Shown here piece by piece: positions 1 through 7,373 of a stretch of 22,509 bases of DNA. The notes beneath the pieces were generated by a model. It worked only from the letters and a program-made list of their open reading frames with translations. It had not been told where the DNA came from and made no database searches. Made by a program: the position numbers and the translations under genes. The DNA comes from JAYUKV01 sp043764135 (GTDB taxonomy: Bacteria > Patescibacteriota > JACMRA01), in assembly GCA_043764135.1 (NCBI GenBank), contig JAYUKV010000004.1, positions 1-22,509 on the forward strand, in the 5' to 3' direction. How positions within the stretch are numbered: the stretch's first letter is position 1; each line of letters opens with the position of its first letter.

Positions 1-11
1 GGTTTATTGAA

Positions 12-37
12 TTTTGCATAAATTGTTTTATGCAAAA
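12..37. repeat. Perfect 10-bp inverted repeat
   Basis: TTTTGCATAA (12-21) is the exact reverse complement of 28-37, with a 6-nt loop. No U-tract follows on either strand, so it is not an obvious terminator. It could be an operator or an RNA hairpin belonging to a gene left of the window. Confidence 0.5.
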
Positions 38-68
38 CAAATGAGAGATTTATTTGATTTAATAAAGA

Positions 69-88
69 TACCCACATATTTGTGGGTA
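69..88 (-). terminator. Hairpin after the decayed His/Gly-rich copy
   Basis: TACCCACA (69-76) pairs with 81-88 across a 4-nt loop. On the minus strand it is followed by a T-rich stretch (TCTTTATT). It lies just downstream of the stop of the pseudogene at 118-297, so it is probably that gene's old terminator. The U-tract is weak. Confidence 0.4.
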
Positions 89-117
89 ATGGGTAGTATA
101 GAGTGTTTTTATATAGC

Positions 118-297
118 CTAAAGTCCTAGGAATTTTGCAAATGCATGAAAAAGATCACCTTTATCTCCTTGGTTTACTTTGTGTTTTCCCTTGCCACTAT
201 TTGATTTGGTGTGTGGTTTAGAAACTTAATTTCTACACTTTCCTTGACCGTGATAGTTATGATTATGGGCATAATCTAAAATATTTGATCTAATCAT
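118..297 (-). pseudogene. Decayed copy of the 114-aa His/Gly-rich protein
   Basis: Read on the minus strand, this stretch aligns along its length with the C-terminal half of the intact gene at 1039-1383. Shared blocks are a His-rich stretch (DYAHNHNYHG versus DHAHFHNHHG), a KPH block, GKHKVN versus GHKVN, and a near-identical end (AFAKFLGL versus AFAKFLGF). One in-frame TAA at 226-228 falls where the intact protein has Ser. The N-terminal half is missing; an ATG at 295-297 opens the surviving frame but yields only about 23 residues before the stop. It is therefore a truncated, nonsense-mutated paralogue. Similarity continues a few bases past the stop codon (around 97 here, 1021 in the other copy), showing a DNA duplication and not convergence. 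It is divergent from the 234-aa gene at 320. Confidence 0.75.
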
Positions 298-313
298 AAA
301 AAAAGAGTATAAA
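285..313 (+). promoter_or_regulatory. Promoter of the 234-aa gene (leaderless)
   Basis: TTGATC (285-290), a 17-nt spacer, then TATAAA (308-313). The ATG at 320 lies six bases after the -10 box, which puts the predicted transcription start on the start codon. There is no Shine-Dalgarno sequence. Confidence 0.55.
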
Positions 314-319
314 GACTTT

Positions 320-1024
320 ATGAACCTCGAAAATACAGAGTTAGTAGATAATTTAAACGAAACGCTAAAAATATTAAATGAATCTAAATATTTTAAAAAC
401 CTTGGTTACCAATCTTCAATTCTGAGCTCAAATATTACACAACTTATGCTTACAGGTTTTTTTGATAGTACATATTTTACAAACAAGGAATTAAAATTAG
501 ATGATTATAATCTCGAGAATTTTATTAAATTTAAATCCTTAATGATAGTCTCAGAATATTTAGATCATTATTTTTCTGGTTCAATTGAGAATATTTATAG
601 CTCTATCGAAATATTGAATGATTCATTATCATTTAATGAGTTGTTCCGTGTGCTTGATTGGATTTATTTTAACGAAGAGTTTAACTCTGATTTTCTAAAA
701 GCTTTAGATAACATTATTAGTTTTAAAAATTTCTTTTATACAATTAAATTAAATATCCTCAAAAATCCAAAAGATTATAAAAATTCTAATTTCTTACTTT
801 TTGTTTTTTCAGATAATGGAAGATGGAATTCAGGGTGGTATGATTTAAATTATAAAGAAAATGAATTCCTTTTTAAACAACTAAAAGAAGAAGATAGTAA
901 AATTTCAATTTCAATTTTTATTTTAATATTGGAATTATTACAGAATTATGATGAATCTAGTTCTGAAATACATAACCAAATAATTAAAAACATAAAAAAA
1001 GACTATAAAAATTACACTCAATAG
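320..1024 (+). CDS. Orphan 234-aa acidic protein
   Basis: I do not recognise this protein. It is rich in Asn, Ile, Leu, Phe, Glu and Lys, and appears soluble and probably helical. It has no signal peptide, no convincing membrane segment and no Cys. Middle and C-terminal blocks are rich in aromatic residues (FSDNGRWNSGWYDLNY, about residues 163-178). The gene is more AT-rich than its neighbours. It sits between two copies of a small His/Gly-rich gene, divergent from the decayed copy and convergent with the intact one; its stop lies 15 bases before the stop of the latter. The ATG has no Shine-Dalgarno sequence and follows the -10 box by six bases. Proteins of this size and composition next to duplicated small genes are sometimes immunity or antitoxin-like, but no motif supports that here. 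Confidence 0.75.
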   Translation: MNLENTELVDNLNETLKILNESKYFKNLGYQSSILSSNITQLMLTGFFDSTYFTNKELKLDDYNLENFIKFKSLMIVSEYLDHYFSGSIENIYSSIEILNDSLSFNELFRVLDWIYFNEEFNSDFLKALDNIISFKNFFYTIKLNILKNPKDYKNSNFLLFVFSDNGRWNSGWYDLNYKENEFLFKQLKEEDSKISISIFILILELLQNYDESSSEIHNQIIKNIKKDYKNYTQ

Positions 1025-1038
1025 AGTGTTTATTGTTT

Positions 1039-1383
1039 TTAGAAACCTAAAAATTTAGCAAATGCGTCAAAAAGATCACATTCATTGTTTTTGTTCACTT
1101 TGTGACCTTGTTTCTTACCTGTGGAAGATTTGTGAGGTTTTTTTACTGAATTGCCACGTTTTCCAGATCCATGATGATTATGAAAATGAGCATGATCGAA
1201 ATTACGATCATTTTTACTTCCTTTAGAGCGTGAAATTAATTCAGTTCCATCATCAAGGGTTTTGAAATGAGTGTCATTAACACTATGCCATCCGCCTCCG
1301 CTATCAGAGTTGCGAACGTTACCATCTGTACCAATAGAGCCATCATAGTGAGCATCAAAATCAGAACCAGATTTGTAAGCCAT
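1039..1383 (-). CDS. Small His/Gly-rich protein, 114 aa
   Basis: Family unknown. The N-terminal half is rich in Gly, Ser and Asp and looks disordered (residues 1-55). Residues about 63-74 form a His-rich, possibly metal-binding stretch (DHAHFHNHHG). A Lys-rich linker follows, and the protein ends in a short amphipathic segment (CDLFDAFAKFLGF) with the only Cys. The same end is the best-kept part of the decayed copy at 118-297, so it is probably functionally important. There is no signal peptide. The start is supported by AGGAA about eight bases upstream. The leader carries a palindrome at 1418-1433, and a TTGACA box lies at 1461-1466. It is convergent with the 234-aa gene. Metal chelation or a bacteriocin-like peptide are guesses only. 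Confidence 0.75.
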   Translation of the reverse strand: MAYKSGSDFDAHYDGSIGTDGNVRNSDSGGGWHSVNDTHFKTLDDGTELISRSKGSKNDRNFDHAHFHNHHGSGKRGNSVKKPHKSSTGKKQGHKVNKNNECDLFDAFAKFLGF

Positions 1384-1417
1384 TGCTTGTTTCCTACTGT
1401 ATTGGATAAGTGAAATG

Positions 1418-1433
1418 TAAGTCCTAAGACTTA
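1418..1433. promoter_or_regulatory. Inverted repeat at the 5' end of the 114-aa gene transcript
   Basis: TAAGTC-CTAA-GACTTA is a perfect 6-bp inverted repeat with a 4-nt loop, at the predicted transcription start of the minus-strand gene. It could be an operator or a 5' stabilising hairpin. Confidence 0.5.
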
Positions 1434-1437
1434 GTAA

Positions 1438-1466
1438 ATAATTGTTATTTTAATTAATGATGTCAA
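1438..1466 (-). promoter_or_regulatory. Promoter of the 114-aa gene
   Basis: On the minus strand TTGACA (1461-1466) is followed, after 17 nt, by AATTAT (1438-1443). The -35 is a perfect match; the -10 is weak. Confidence 0.4.
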
Positions 1467-1511
1467 ATTAATTTAAATACAGTGTTATTATAACTTATAT
1501 TATTTTTAAAT

Positions 1512-1540
1512 TTTTCATTGCAAATATTGTAATTTATAAA
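1512..1540 (+). promoter_or_regulatory. Promoter of the tatD-family gene
   Basis: TTTTCA (1512-1517), 17 nt, TATAAA (1535-1540). The ATG at 1553 lies 12 bases after the -10 box, leaving a leader of only about five nucleotides. Confidence 0.5.
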
Positions 1541-1552
1541 TAAACTTTAAAA

Positions 1553-2350
1553 ATGAAAATACATGACACCCATGCACATCTTGATTATTTAATCAAAAGC
1601 GACCCTACTTTAGACCCAAGTATATTGGTCCGAGATCATGAGTTTTGGATTCAACCTGGTGTTAATGTTGAAAGAGATAGCTATTGTCTAGAAAATTATT
1701 TAAAATTTGATAATATGTATTTTATGATCGGAGCTCACCCTGGCGAAGTTAATGAAAAATGGGACCTAGAAGAATTTTTAATTAAACAACAAGTATTGAT
1801 TGCAAAGTATGAAGATAAAATTCATAAAAAAATTATTGCAATAGGAGAAATTGGGCTTGATTATAGACCGGAGACAACCAACGATATAAAAGAAGAACAA
1901 AAGCTACTATTTAATATTCAGATAAAATTAGCCAAGGAGCTTAACCTTCCTTTTGTGGTTCACTGTAGAGATGCATTTGATGATGTGTTTAGTATTATTG
2001 AAGATAATATGCCACTTAATAAACCTTTTTTAATACATTGCTTTACAGGTGGTGTTAAAGAATATAATAAAGTTGTAGAATTAGGTGGTTATGTTGCTTT
2101 TGGTGGGATAGTTACTTATACTAAAACAGAAGAATTGAATAATGCTTTATTAATAGCCAATAAATTTGTGGTAGAAACTGATTTGCCATGGCTTGCACCT
2201 ACTCCTTATCGGGGGAAGTTAAATATGCCGGATTATATAACTGGAATATTTGAATATATTGCTAATAAAAAAGGAATGAGTGTGGAAGAAGTTATACTTT
2301 TATCAAGAGAAAATAGTAAAAATATTTTTGACAATTTTTTGGAAGGGTAG
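1553..2350 (+). CDS. tatD: TatD-family metal-dependent hydrolase/DNase
   Basis: A TatD-family amidohydrolase-fold enzyme, cytosolic, of the usual length (265 aa). TatD proteins are divalent-metal 3'-5' exonucleases/deoxyribonucleases, and some members have other hydrolase roles. The metal ligands are visible in order: HTHAHLD-type start with H7 and H9, GEIGLDY with E99, VVHCRD with H137, IHCF with H162 and ETDLPWLAP with D210. Known of the family: these residues bind two metals in a TIM barrel. The start is the ATG six codons before the first ligand His pair; there is no Shine-Dalgarno sequence, but a good -10 box lies just upstream, consistent with a near-leaderless mRNA. It is monocistronic, with its own terminator at 2372-2397. 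Which TatD subgroup (TatD, YcfH, YjjV) cannot be decided from sequence alone. Confidence 0.93.
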   Translation: MKIHDTHAHLDYLIKSDPTLDPSILVRDHEFWIQPGVNVERDSYCLENYLKFDNMYFMIGAHPGEVNEKWDLEEFLIKQQVLIAKYEDKIHKKIIAIGEIGLDYRPETTNDIKEEQKLLFNIQIKLAKELNLPFVVHCRDAFDDVFSIIEDNMPLNKPFLIHCFTGGVKEYNKVVELGGYVAFGGIVTYTKTEELNNALLIANKFVVETDLPWLAPTPYRGKLNMPDYITGIFEYIANKKGMSVEEVILLSRENSKNIFDNFLEG

Positions 2351-2371
2351 TATAGATTGTATTAGTCTAAG

Positions 2372-2397
2372 CAATTCTCAAAAAAGAATTGTTTTTT
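2372..2397 (+). terminator. Rho-independent terminator of the tatD-family gene
   Basis: CAATTCT (2372-2378) pairs with 2385-2391 across an A-rich loop and is followed by six T (2392-2397). Confidence 0.8.
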
Positions 2398-2419
2398 AGA
2401 TGATTACGTTCATTATAGG
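2389..2419 (+). promoter_or_regulatory. Probable -10 box of the 528-aa gene (leaderless)
   Basis: TATAGG (2414-2419) ends six bases before the ATG at 2426, so transcription probably starts on the start codon. The best -35 is TTGTTT (2389-2394), 19 nt away and inside the preceding terminator's T-run, so it is weak. Confidence 0.35.
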
Positions 2420-2425
2420 TAAATC

Positions 2426-4012
2426 ATGTCATATTCAGTAACACGACTTCAAAACGGAACCACTGTTCTGCAATCTGGAGTTAATCCTGATTCTCAAACA
2501 ATTTTCCCTTCTACTCCTCCTAATCTAACAAGTATGGTCCCTAACTATACACCAGAGCAAATGAGATATGTTAACAAACAGTTAAATCTCTTTGGTGTTG
2601 ATAAGTCTCAAGTAGAAAGTTCTGAATACACTACTATCATTCCACCTATTGTTGATATCAATGAGTTTGTCGAAGTCTGCAAAACGCTTTCTCGACACAG
2701 AAAACCTGATAATTTTACACTTGGTGATCCCGTAAAAGAGGTAATTAACGGAGTTACCAATATTGTTGGGATTTATAAAAACAATGCTGGTGAACTCCAA
2801 GGAGGTTGGATTCATGTACCAAGTAATGCACCTAATTGGCGCATTAATGAATGCATGCAATTGGTTTATCATGGACCGAAAACATCCAGTGCACAATTAG
2901 TTATGCCAAATATTAAACATTGTACAATCAATGTTAATGGTCAAATTGTGTATAATCCACTTGCACAGCATACAATCGTTCCTAATTTCCCCCCTGCTAT
3001 CGAGCAACCACCTTATCGTCAAACTCCAATTGAAGCTAATTCGCGACCTATTGTTCAACCGCCTATTCAAGCAAGAGCTAGCGAAGAGAATACAATATCA
3101 GTTCAAGCAACACCTGTTTATTCAACTCCAGTTAATAATTCTGGCAGGGCGGCGGAGAACAATTCCACACCTAACACTACTTCAATCGGGCATACTCAAG
3201 TAGTAGCCCCTTCTGCTGATCGTGATAATGGAAACAATCGTTTTCAATCACGTCGACAACCAGATGTTGTTAGTTATGACTCGCAAGGCAATATTGGTTC
3301 TAACACTTGGAAATGGGTATTGGGAATTCTCGGAGGAATTGTTATTGCAAGCACTCTCGGTTTTATTGTTTCTAACATTAATAGCAATCGAGATACTATT
3401 CAACAACAACAACAACAGACTCAGATCAAATCTCAAGATGACACCAACTTGCGTCAAGAAAAAACAATTGAGAGTCTCAAAGCTTCTGTAGAAGATCTTA
3501 AGGTTAAAAACACTGAGATCACTGCACTCAATAGTGAAATCGAAAGATTGAACCAAGATATCAGAGATATTCGAAATTCTGAGAAAAAAGTTGATTCTGA
3601 TTCTTCAATTCGAATTATCCAAGAGCGCACTGCTCTAGAGCGTCAAGTTCAGGATCTGAAAGATGCAGTTAGCAAACAAGCTGATAACGCATCTTCAATC
3701 CAACAAGAACTTGCTAAGGTTCAGCTACCAAACCAAGCTGATTTTGACAAACTGCGTGATGATCTTGCTTCACAAACTGATAAGATTAAAGCAAGTTTTG
3801 AAGATACTCAGACTCAAATGACAAAACTTGATTCTGGTCTAAAAAAACTCAGCGCTCAAGCCGAAGTCTTTAAGCAAGAATGGAATAAAGCCAAACCTCA
3901 AATCGATGAAATCGGCAAAAAAGCTGATGAAATCGGTAAGAAAGTCGACCAAACTTTTAAGTCTATTGTCGATTTTGTAGCTCCTGAGCCTAATACAGAG
4001 AAAAAGAATTAA
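2426..4012 (+). CDS. Single-pass membrane coiled-coil protein, 528 aa
   Basis: Not recognised. Visible architecture: an N-terminal globular region with Cys and aromatic residues (about 40-178; it includes GGWIHVP and NWRINECMQLVYHG); a Pro/Gln/Ser/Thr-rich linker (about 180-290); one transmembrane helix (about 295-317, WKWVLGILGGIVIASTLGFI); a Gln-run (326-331); then a long coiled coil with Glu/Gln/Lys heptads to the C-terminus, ending in repeated EIGKKADEIGKKVDQ. There is no signal peptide, so the N-terminal domain is probably cytosolic and the coiled coil outside, or the reverse. Codon use is visibly richer in C than that of the neighbours (CAA, ACT, ATC, CGT), suggesting high expression. 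It resembles surface or cell-envelope scaffold proteins in layout only. A strong double hairpin follows the stop. Confidence 0.88.
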   Translation: MSYSVTRLQNGTTVLQSGVNPDSQTIFPSTPPNLTSMVPNYTPEQMRYVNKQLNLFGVDKSQVESSEYTTIIPPIVDINEFVEVCKTLSRHRKPDNFTLGDPVKEVINGVTNIVGIYKNNAGELQGGWIHVPSNAPNWRINECMQLVYHGPKTSSAQLVMPNIKHCTINVNGQIVYNPLAQHTIVPNFPPAIEQPPYRQTPIEANSRPIVQPPIQARASEENTISVQATPVYSTPVNNSGRAAENNSTPNTTSIGHTQVVAPSADRDNGNNRFQSRRQPDVVSYDSQGNIGSNTWKWVLGILGGIVIASTLGFIVSNINSNRDTIQQQQQQTQIKSQDDTNLRQEKTIESLKASVEDLKVKNTEITALNSEIERLNQDIRDIRNSEKKVDSDSSIRIIQERTALERQVQDLKDAVSKQADNASSIQQELAKVQLPNQADFDKLRDDLASQTDKIKASFEDTQTQMTKLDSGLKKLSAQAEVFKQEWNKAKPQIDEIGKKADEIGKKVDQTFKSIVDFVAPEPNTEKKN

Positions 4013-4070
4013 TAGCATTTATTGCTATTAAACAGCCAACCCAGAAGTTTTTACACTTCTGGGTTTATTT
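4011..4070 (+). terminator. Double-hairpin terminator after the 528-aa gene
   Basis: A first hairpin, AATAGCA (4011-4017) with 4023-4029, overlaps the stop codon. A second, 11-bp perfect stem (4038-4048 with 4055-4065) is followed by TTTATTTTATT. It separates this gene from the convergent methyltransferase gene. Confidence 0.85.
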
Positions 4071-4079
4071 TATTAAGAA

Positions 4080-5393
4080 TTATTTTTTCTTAAGAATTAA
4101 AAGATTTTCTAAATGTGGAGTCTGTGGATAGAAATTATATGACTTGATTAATTCTAGTGAATAATTATCTTGTAATAGTTCATAGTCTCTTGCTTGAGTT
4201 ACAGGATTACATGACAAGTAAAATACATATTCTGGTTTTTGATCATTGATTCGATCAATAATTTTTTGATTACATCCGATTCTTGGAGGATCTAGGAATA
4301 GGATTTTATCTGAGGTTATCAATTCTACAATTTTTTCGGCTTCAGATCTAATATATTCAAAATTCTTAATATTATTCTTTTTACTATTCAAATTACTTAA
4401 TAACTCTGACTCTAAACTTGAATCTACACCAATCACTGATTCAAAGTTAGAAGCTAATAGTTGACCTATAACTCCAACTCCACAGTACAAATCCAGTAAG
4501 GTACCAGAAATACTCCTCTGCTCTAAAAACTCTTTAACTTGGATGATAACTTTTTCAAAAGTAGGAATATTTATTTGGAAAAAACCATCAAGAGCCAGAT
4601 CAAATTCCATATTTAGTATCGATTGAGTTAAGATAGATTTGTATTCCTTTAGGAATCCGTTGTTTATAGAAGCTGGGGATTTCTTATCTGAAAAGATAAT
4701 TGAGATAGGTAAAGTTGATAGTTGATCTTCCAGCTTAGGGTATTGTATAAACAGATCGTTTACTGTAACATAAAGACTTCCAATCACTTCTTGATTTGTT
4801 GATCTAATTAGTAATGATTTTAATGACTTACCTGATACTTTATTATTTCTTAAAATCTCAACAACTTGCAAACCTAAATTATTGATTTTTGAGTCTGCAA
4901 TTGAGGTTCCATTGGTTAGAATATACTTACCGCTATTTCCTTCGCGTTTAAAAAAAGATAGATACAAGTTGTAATTTTCATAATCTTCATAAAACCCAAA
5001 TTCCACCTTATTCCTATAACCCCAACTATCTATCGAATCAACTACTTCAACAGAAGTATTAAAAAATTTGCTTATAAACTCTTTTTTAAAATTTAATTCT
5101 GCTGGATCAGAAAAGATTTGAAGTGGAGAAGAGGCGAGATAGCTCTCAATGTCTTTTGGTTCGACTCTATCTATTGATTTTTTTGTAAACTCTACTACAT
5201 GTGCATAGAAAATTTCTCTCTTAGTCTTAAATGTCTTGACTATTCCCTCTTCACCTGGTAGCATTCCAAGAATATAGATTGTGCTAGGTTGTCTCTTGTA
5301 ATTTACTTCTAACTCTTGAAAACTTGTAGCAGTAACATAACCTCTTTCATTGAGAGGACCTGCAATTACTTTAAACGATCTTTCTTTCATCAT
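4080..5393 (-). CDS. TrmA/RlmD-type RNA m5U methyltransferase
   Basis: SAM-dependent RNA (uracil-5-)methyltransferase of the TrmA/RumA (RlmC/RlmD) family, 437 aa, cytosolic. The first ~70 residues look like a TRAM RNA-binding domain. The catalytic domain shows GFFQIN (270-275), the SAM loop DLYCGVG (301-307), LDPPRIG (367-373), the nucleophile in SCNP (C395), and the terminal PQTPHLEN with the general base Glu429. Known of the family: the Cys attacks uracil C6 and methyl transfer goes to C5. The four-Cys Fe-S motif that RlmD uses between TRAM and the central domain is absent; the corresponding region (about 85-100) has no Cys. Whether the target is 23S rRNA or tRNA cannot be told. Two ATGs in a row begin the frame; I use the first. 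It is convergent with the 528-aa gene and divergent from the Smr-like gene 33 bases away. Confidence 0.9.
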   Translation of the reverse strand: MMKERSFKVIAGPLNERGYVTATSFQELEVNYKRQPSTIYILGMLPGEEGIVKTFKTKREIFYAHVVEFTKKSIDRVEPKDIESYLASSPLQIFSDPAELNFKKEFISKFFNTSVEVVDSIDSWGYRNKVEFGFYEDYENYNLYLSFFKREGNSGKYILTNGTSIADSKINNLGLQVVEILRNNKVSGKSLKSLLIRSTNQEVIGSLYVTVNDLFIQYPKLEDQLSTLPISIIFSDKKSPASINNGFLKEYKSILTQSILNMEFDLALDGFFQINIPTFEKVIIQVKEFLEQRSISGTLLDLYCGVGVIGQLLASNFESVIGVDSSLESELLSNLNSKKNNIKNFEYIRSEAEKIVELITSDKILFLDPPRIGCNQKIIDRINDQKPEYVFYLSCNPVTQARDYELLQDNYSLELIKSYNFYPQTPHLENLLILKKK

Positions 5394-5426
5394 CTAATCA
5401 TTAACCACTAAATATACAATGTCAAA

Positions 5427-5708
5427 ATGTTAACATACACACTAGACCTACACTCAATCCCATTAAAAGGTGAAATCAATCAACGAGAAATTATTTATAA
5501 AGCTATTGATAATTTTTTAACTCCATTGCTTAAAAAGAAAAATATCCAAATAGAAATTATTGTCGGAAGAGGTAACAACTCCAATATTTATAGCTTTATT
5601 AAAGGTGTTCCAGTAACAAGATATTACACAAAAGAATACCTCACCCTTCTCAATATCAAATGTAAATATTCATCCTCCTTAGGTAAGTTTTATTTTTTTC
5701 TAGTATAA
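5427..5708 (+). CDS. Stand-alone Smr-like domain protein, 93 aa
   Basis: The pattern LDLHSIPL near residues 6-13, a following helix with an Ala..FL pattern, and a strand-turn IIVGRGNNS (about 44-52) match the layout of Smr domains (DLHG...; ..IIHGKG). Known of the family: these small domains, found alone or at the end of MutS2, bind or nick DNA or RNA. Here the usual Gly after DLH is Ser, and the GKG-type motif reads GRG, so activity is uncertain. It is divergent from the methyltransferase. The ATG lies six bases after a TACAAT box (5415-5420) with no Shine-Dalgarno sequence, consistent with a leaderless mRNA. An orphan of another fold remains possible. Confidence 0.6.
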   Translation: MLTYTLDLHSIPLKGEINQREIIYKAIDNFLTPLLKKKNIQIEIIVGRGNNSNIYSFIKGVPVTRYYTKEYLTLLNIKCKYSSSLGKFYFFLV

Positions 5709-5739
5709 ATATAACCCAAAGTAGAGAATTAACAAATAG

Positions 5740-5768
5740 TTGACTTAATGCTTAATTTATGATACATT
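5740..5768 (+). promoter_or_regulatory. Promoter of the 149-aa orphan gene
   Basis: TTGACT (5740-5745), a 17-nt spacer, TACATT (5763-5768). A TATGAT hexamer at 5758-5763 is an alternative -10 but is too close to this -35. Confidence 0.45.
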
Positions 5769-5772
5769 AAAG

Positions 5773-5786
5773 TTGATATATATCAA
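5773..5786. promoter_or_regulatory. 14-nt perfect palindrome at a predicted transcript 5' end
   Basis: TTGATATATATCAA reads the same on both strands and spans the predicted transcription start of the downstream gene, just before the Shine-Dalgarno-bearing leader. Confidence 0.55.
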
Positions 5787-5799
5787 GAGAAAAAGGAAA

Positions 5800-6249
5800 A
5801 TGCTACATGCCCCACACCCGGCAAGTAATTGCCAGAAATTATTTAAAACATTTCGTGGGATTAACGTCCAAGTTACTATCAAAATAGAATATGAATCTAC
5901 TACATTTAATAGAGTAGAAATTTATTCTGTTAGAATGTATGTTTGCACTCTTGGTGTAGTCGCATACAGACAAGAGTGGAACAATTATTCGCTAGAAAGG
6001 GCAAAAGCTGTTTTTGAAAAATTTGATATCAAGTCAGTTTGTGTAGTATTTACAAATTGGCTACGATACTACAATTTGGCAATCAATTCTGCAATCGTTG
6101 AGCCACAAGAAATGTCTGCTCTTCTTTTACAATATCCAGTAAAGAGGCATGTACATAGTTACTTTCCAAGATCCAACCGTCTTGAGACTCCGCATGAGAT
6201 CAAACAAGCGGTGTTCTCAAACTTCATATTGAAACATCGTAAATTTTAA
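5800..6249 (+). CDS. Orphan 149-aa protein
   Basis: Not recognised. It is a soluble-looking, basic, mixed alpha/beta sequence. Blocks include a possible beta-rich region (residues about 22-60) and aromatic stretches around TNWLRYYNLA and HVHSYFPRSNR near the C-terminal third. Three Cys are scattered. The start chosen is the ATG at 5800: AAAAGG lies just upstream, and the longer frame (from 5773) would begin inside the palindrome at the promoter. The gene has its own promoter and terminator, so it is monocistronic. Codon use is slightly richer in GC than in the adjacent genes. No neighbour hints at a function. Confidence 0.65.
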   Translation: MLHAPHPASNCQKLFKTFRGINVQVTIKIEYESTTFNRVEIYSVRMYVCTLGVVAYRQEWNNYSLERAKAVFEKFDIKSVCVVFTNWLRYYNLAINSAIVEPQEMSALLLQYPVKRHVHSYFPRSNRLETPHEIKQAVFSNFILKHRKF

Positions 6250-6265
6250 TGTTTCAATCAAAACC

Positions 6266-6294
6266 ACCCTTTCTTAATAATTAAGAAAGGGTGA
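6266..6294. terminator. Bidirectional terminator, 13-bp stem
   Basis: CACCCTTTCTTAA (6266-6278) pairs perfectly with 6282-6294. It lies between the convergent genes ending at 6249 and 6301; the minus strand has a following T-rich GTTTTG. An additional 10-bp inverted repeat, ATTGAAACAT (6228-6237) with 6250-6259, spans the end of the upstream gene. Confidence 0.75.
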
Positions 6295-6300
6295 ATTAAT

Positions 6301-7212
6301 TTAAACTTGTTTAATTGCATTAATGTTAATTTCAAATGTAGAAGATAATTCATGTTCGTCCTTTAGATTGAACTTTATATTATTTTTACCATCTTTAATA
6401 TTTACCCTTACACTAATCTCTTCATTAGGTTTAAAAAAATATTGTTGTTCAATTCCCTCGATTGAACCTGTTGCAATTTTATTTGATTTGCACTTTAGAA
6501 TAGAACTTGTAATAACAGAGTCATAATTGCAGTCCAGTTTTACTGCTGGTACAATATTAACTAATTGTTCTGAGATAAGTTTAATTTTATTGCCTATAAA
6601 ATCTTTTACAAACACAGTTATAGATGCTTTGTCTTCTTGAAACTCTATTGGACATTTAAATATCTTTGCATCATTTGTGCTTTGTTGAGGTGTGCATATA
6701 TTGCCAGATTCAGCTTTGGTTGAGTATAAAACTTTTTTCTCATCGATAATTTCAAAATCATCCCTACCCGAGATTCTTATAGTATAAGACTTGTCAGGAT
6801 CTTCTTTTACAATAAATCTTCTAATATCAAAAGCTGTATCAATACTACTATAATCTCTGTCTAAAGAGTAAGTCTTTGTATTTTTACTTTCAAATTTGAA
6901 AAAACCAATATCAATATAGCCTCCAAATGTATATTGCTTTTTACCTTGAATCTTACCGAGATTTACTTTTTCTACATTGTCTTTTTCTTTAGAATAAGTT
7001 TTCTTGTTATCAACTTCTACCCAGAATTTTTTGTGCGATTCGAATAATAATGGTTGGTTAGTTTTTATATTTTCTACAAATTTAAATTCTGGAATTGGAA
7101 TAAAATAACTACTAGCAAAAAATGATATAACCATCAACCCAAGCACCATAATAATTGGTGTAAATGGAAACCTCTTGTTGGTTTGTTTAAAGGATTCAAA
7201 TTTGCGAAACAT
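6301..7212 (-). CDS. Membrane-anchored extracellular protein, 303 aa
   Basis: Not assigned to a family. A short basic N-terminus is followed by one membrane helix (about 18-38, TPIIMVLGLMVISFFASSYF) with no obvious signal-peptidase site. The rest is predicted to be extracytoplasmic and beta-rich. The C-terminal ~100 residues (LNIKDGKNNIKF-type pattern near 280) look like an Ig-like/cadherin-like sandwich with the characteristic KDGKNNI turn before the last strands. Four Cys, in two pairs (GNIC..FKC and LDC..LKC), could form two disulfides, fitting an exported domain. The candidate promoter at 7227-7255 leaves a leader of only a few bases. It is convergent with the 149-aa gene; function unknown. 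Confidence 0.8.
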   Translation of the reverse strand: MFRKFESFKQTNKRFPFTPIIMVLGLMVISFFASSYFIPIPEFKFVENIKTNQPLLFESHKKFWVEVDNKKTYSKEKDNVEKVNLGKIQGKKQYTFGGYIDIGFFKFESKNTKTYSLDRDYSSIDTAFDIRRFIVKEDPDKSYTIRISGRDDFEIIDEKKVLYSTKAESGNICTPQQSTNDAKIFKCPIEFQEDKASITVFVKDFIGNKIKLISEQLVNIVPAVKLDCNYDSVITSSILKCKSNKIATGSIEGIEQQYFFKPNEEISVRVNIKDGKNNIKFNLKDEHELSSTFEININAIKQV

Positions 7213-7226
7213 AAAGAATTGGTAAT

Positions 7227-7255
7227 AGTATACCTTTTACTTTATAAATCAGCAA
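7227..7255 (-). promoter_or_regulatory. Candidate promoter of the 303-aa gene
   Basis: On the minus strand TTGCTG (7250-7255), 17 nt, TATACT (7227-7232). The -10 is good and the -35 partial. Confidence 0.4.
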
Positions 7256-7326
7256 AATTAACAATTAGGTAAATAAATTATTTATCTATTTTTAATATCC
7301 AAACTTTGGAATCACTCTAATTAAAT

Positions 7327-7354
7327 TTGACAAAATCGTCTTCATATATAACTA
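7327..7354 (+). promoter_or_regulatory. Promoter of tRNA-Leu
   Basis: Perfect TTGACA (7327-7332). The best -10 hexamer, TATAAC (7347-7352), is only 14 nt away; TAACTA (7349-7354) gives 16 nt but a poorer match. It is about 20 bases upstream of the tRNA. Confidence 0.5.
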
Positions 7355-7373
7355 TTTAATTAACTTCTTAATA

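Noticed and set aside
2582..2896. Minus-strand frame of 104 aa inside the 528-aa gene
   Set aside because: It is a shadow of the longer plus-strand gene, which has clear domains, its own terminator and a continuous frame.
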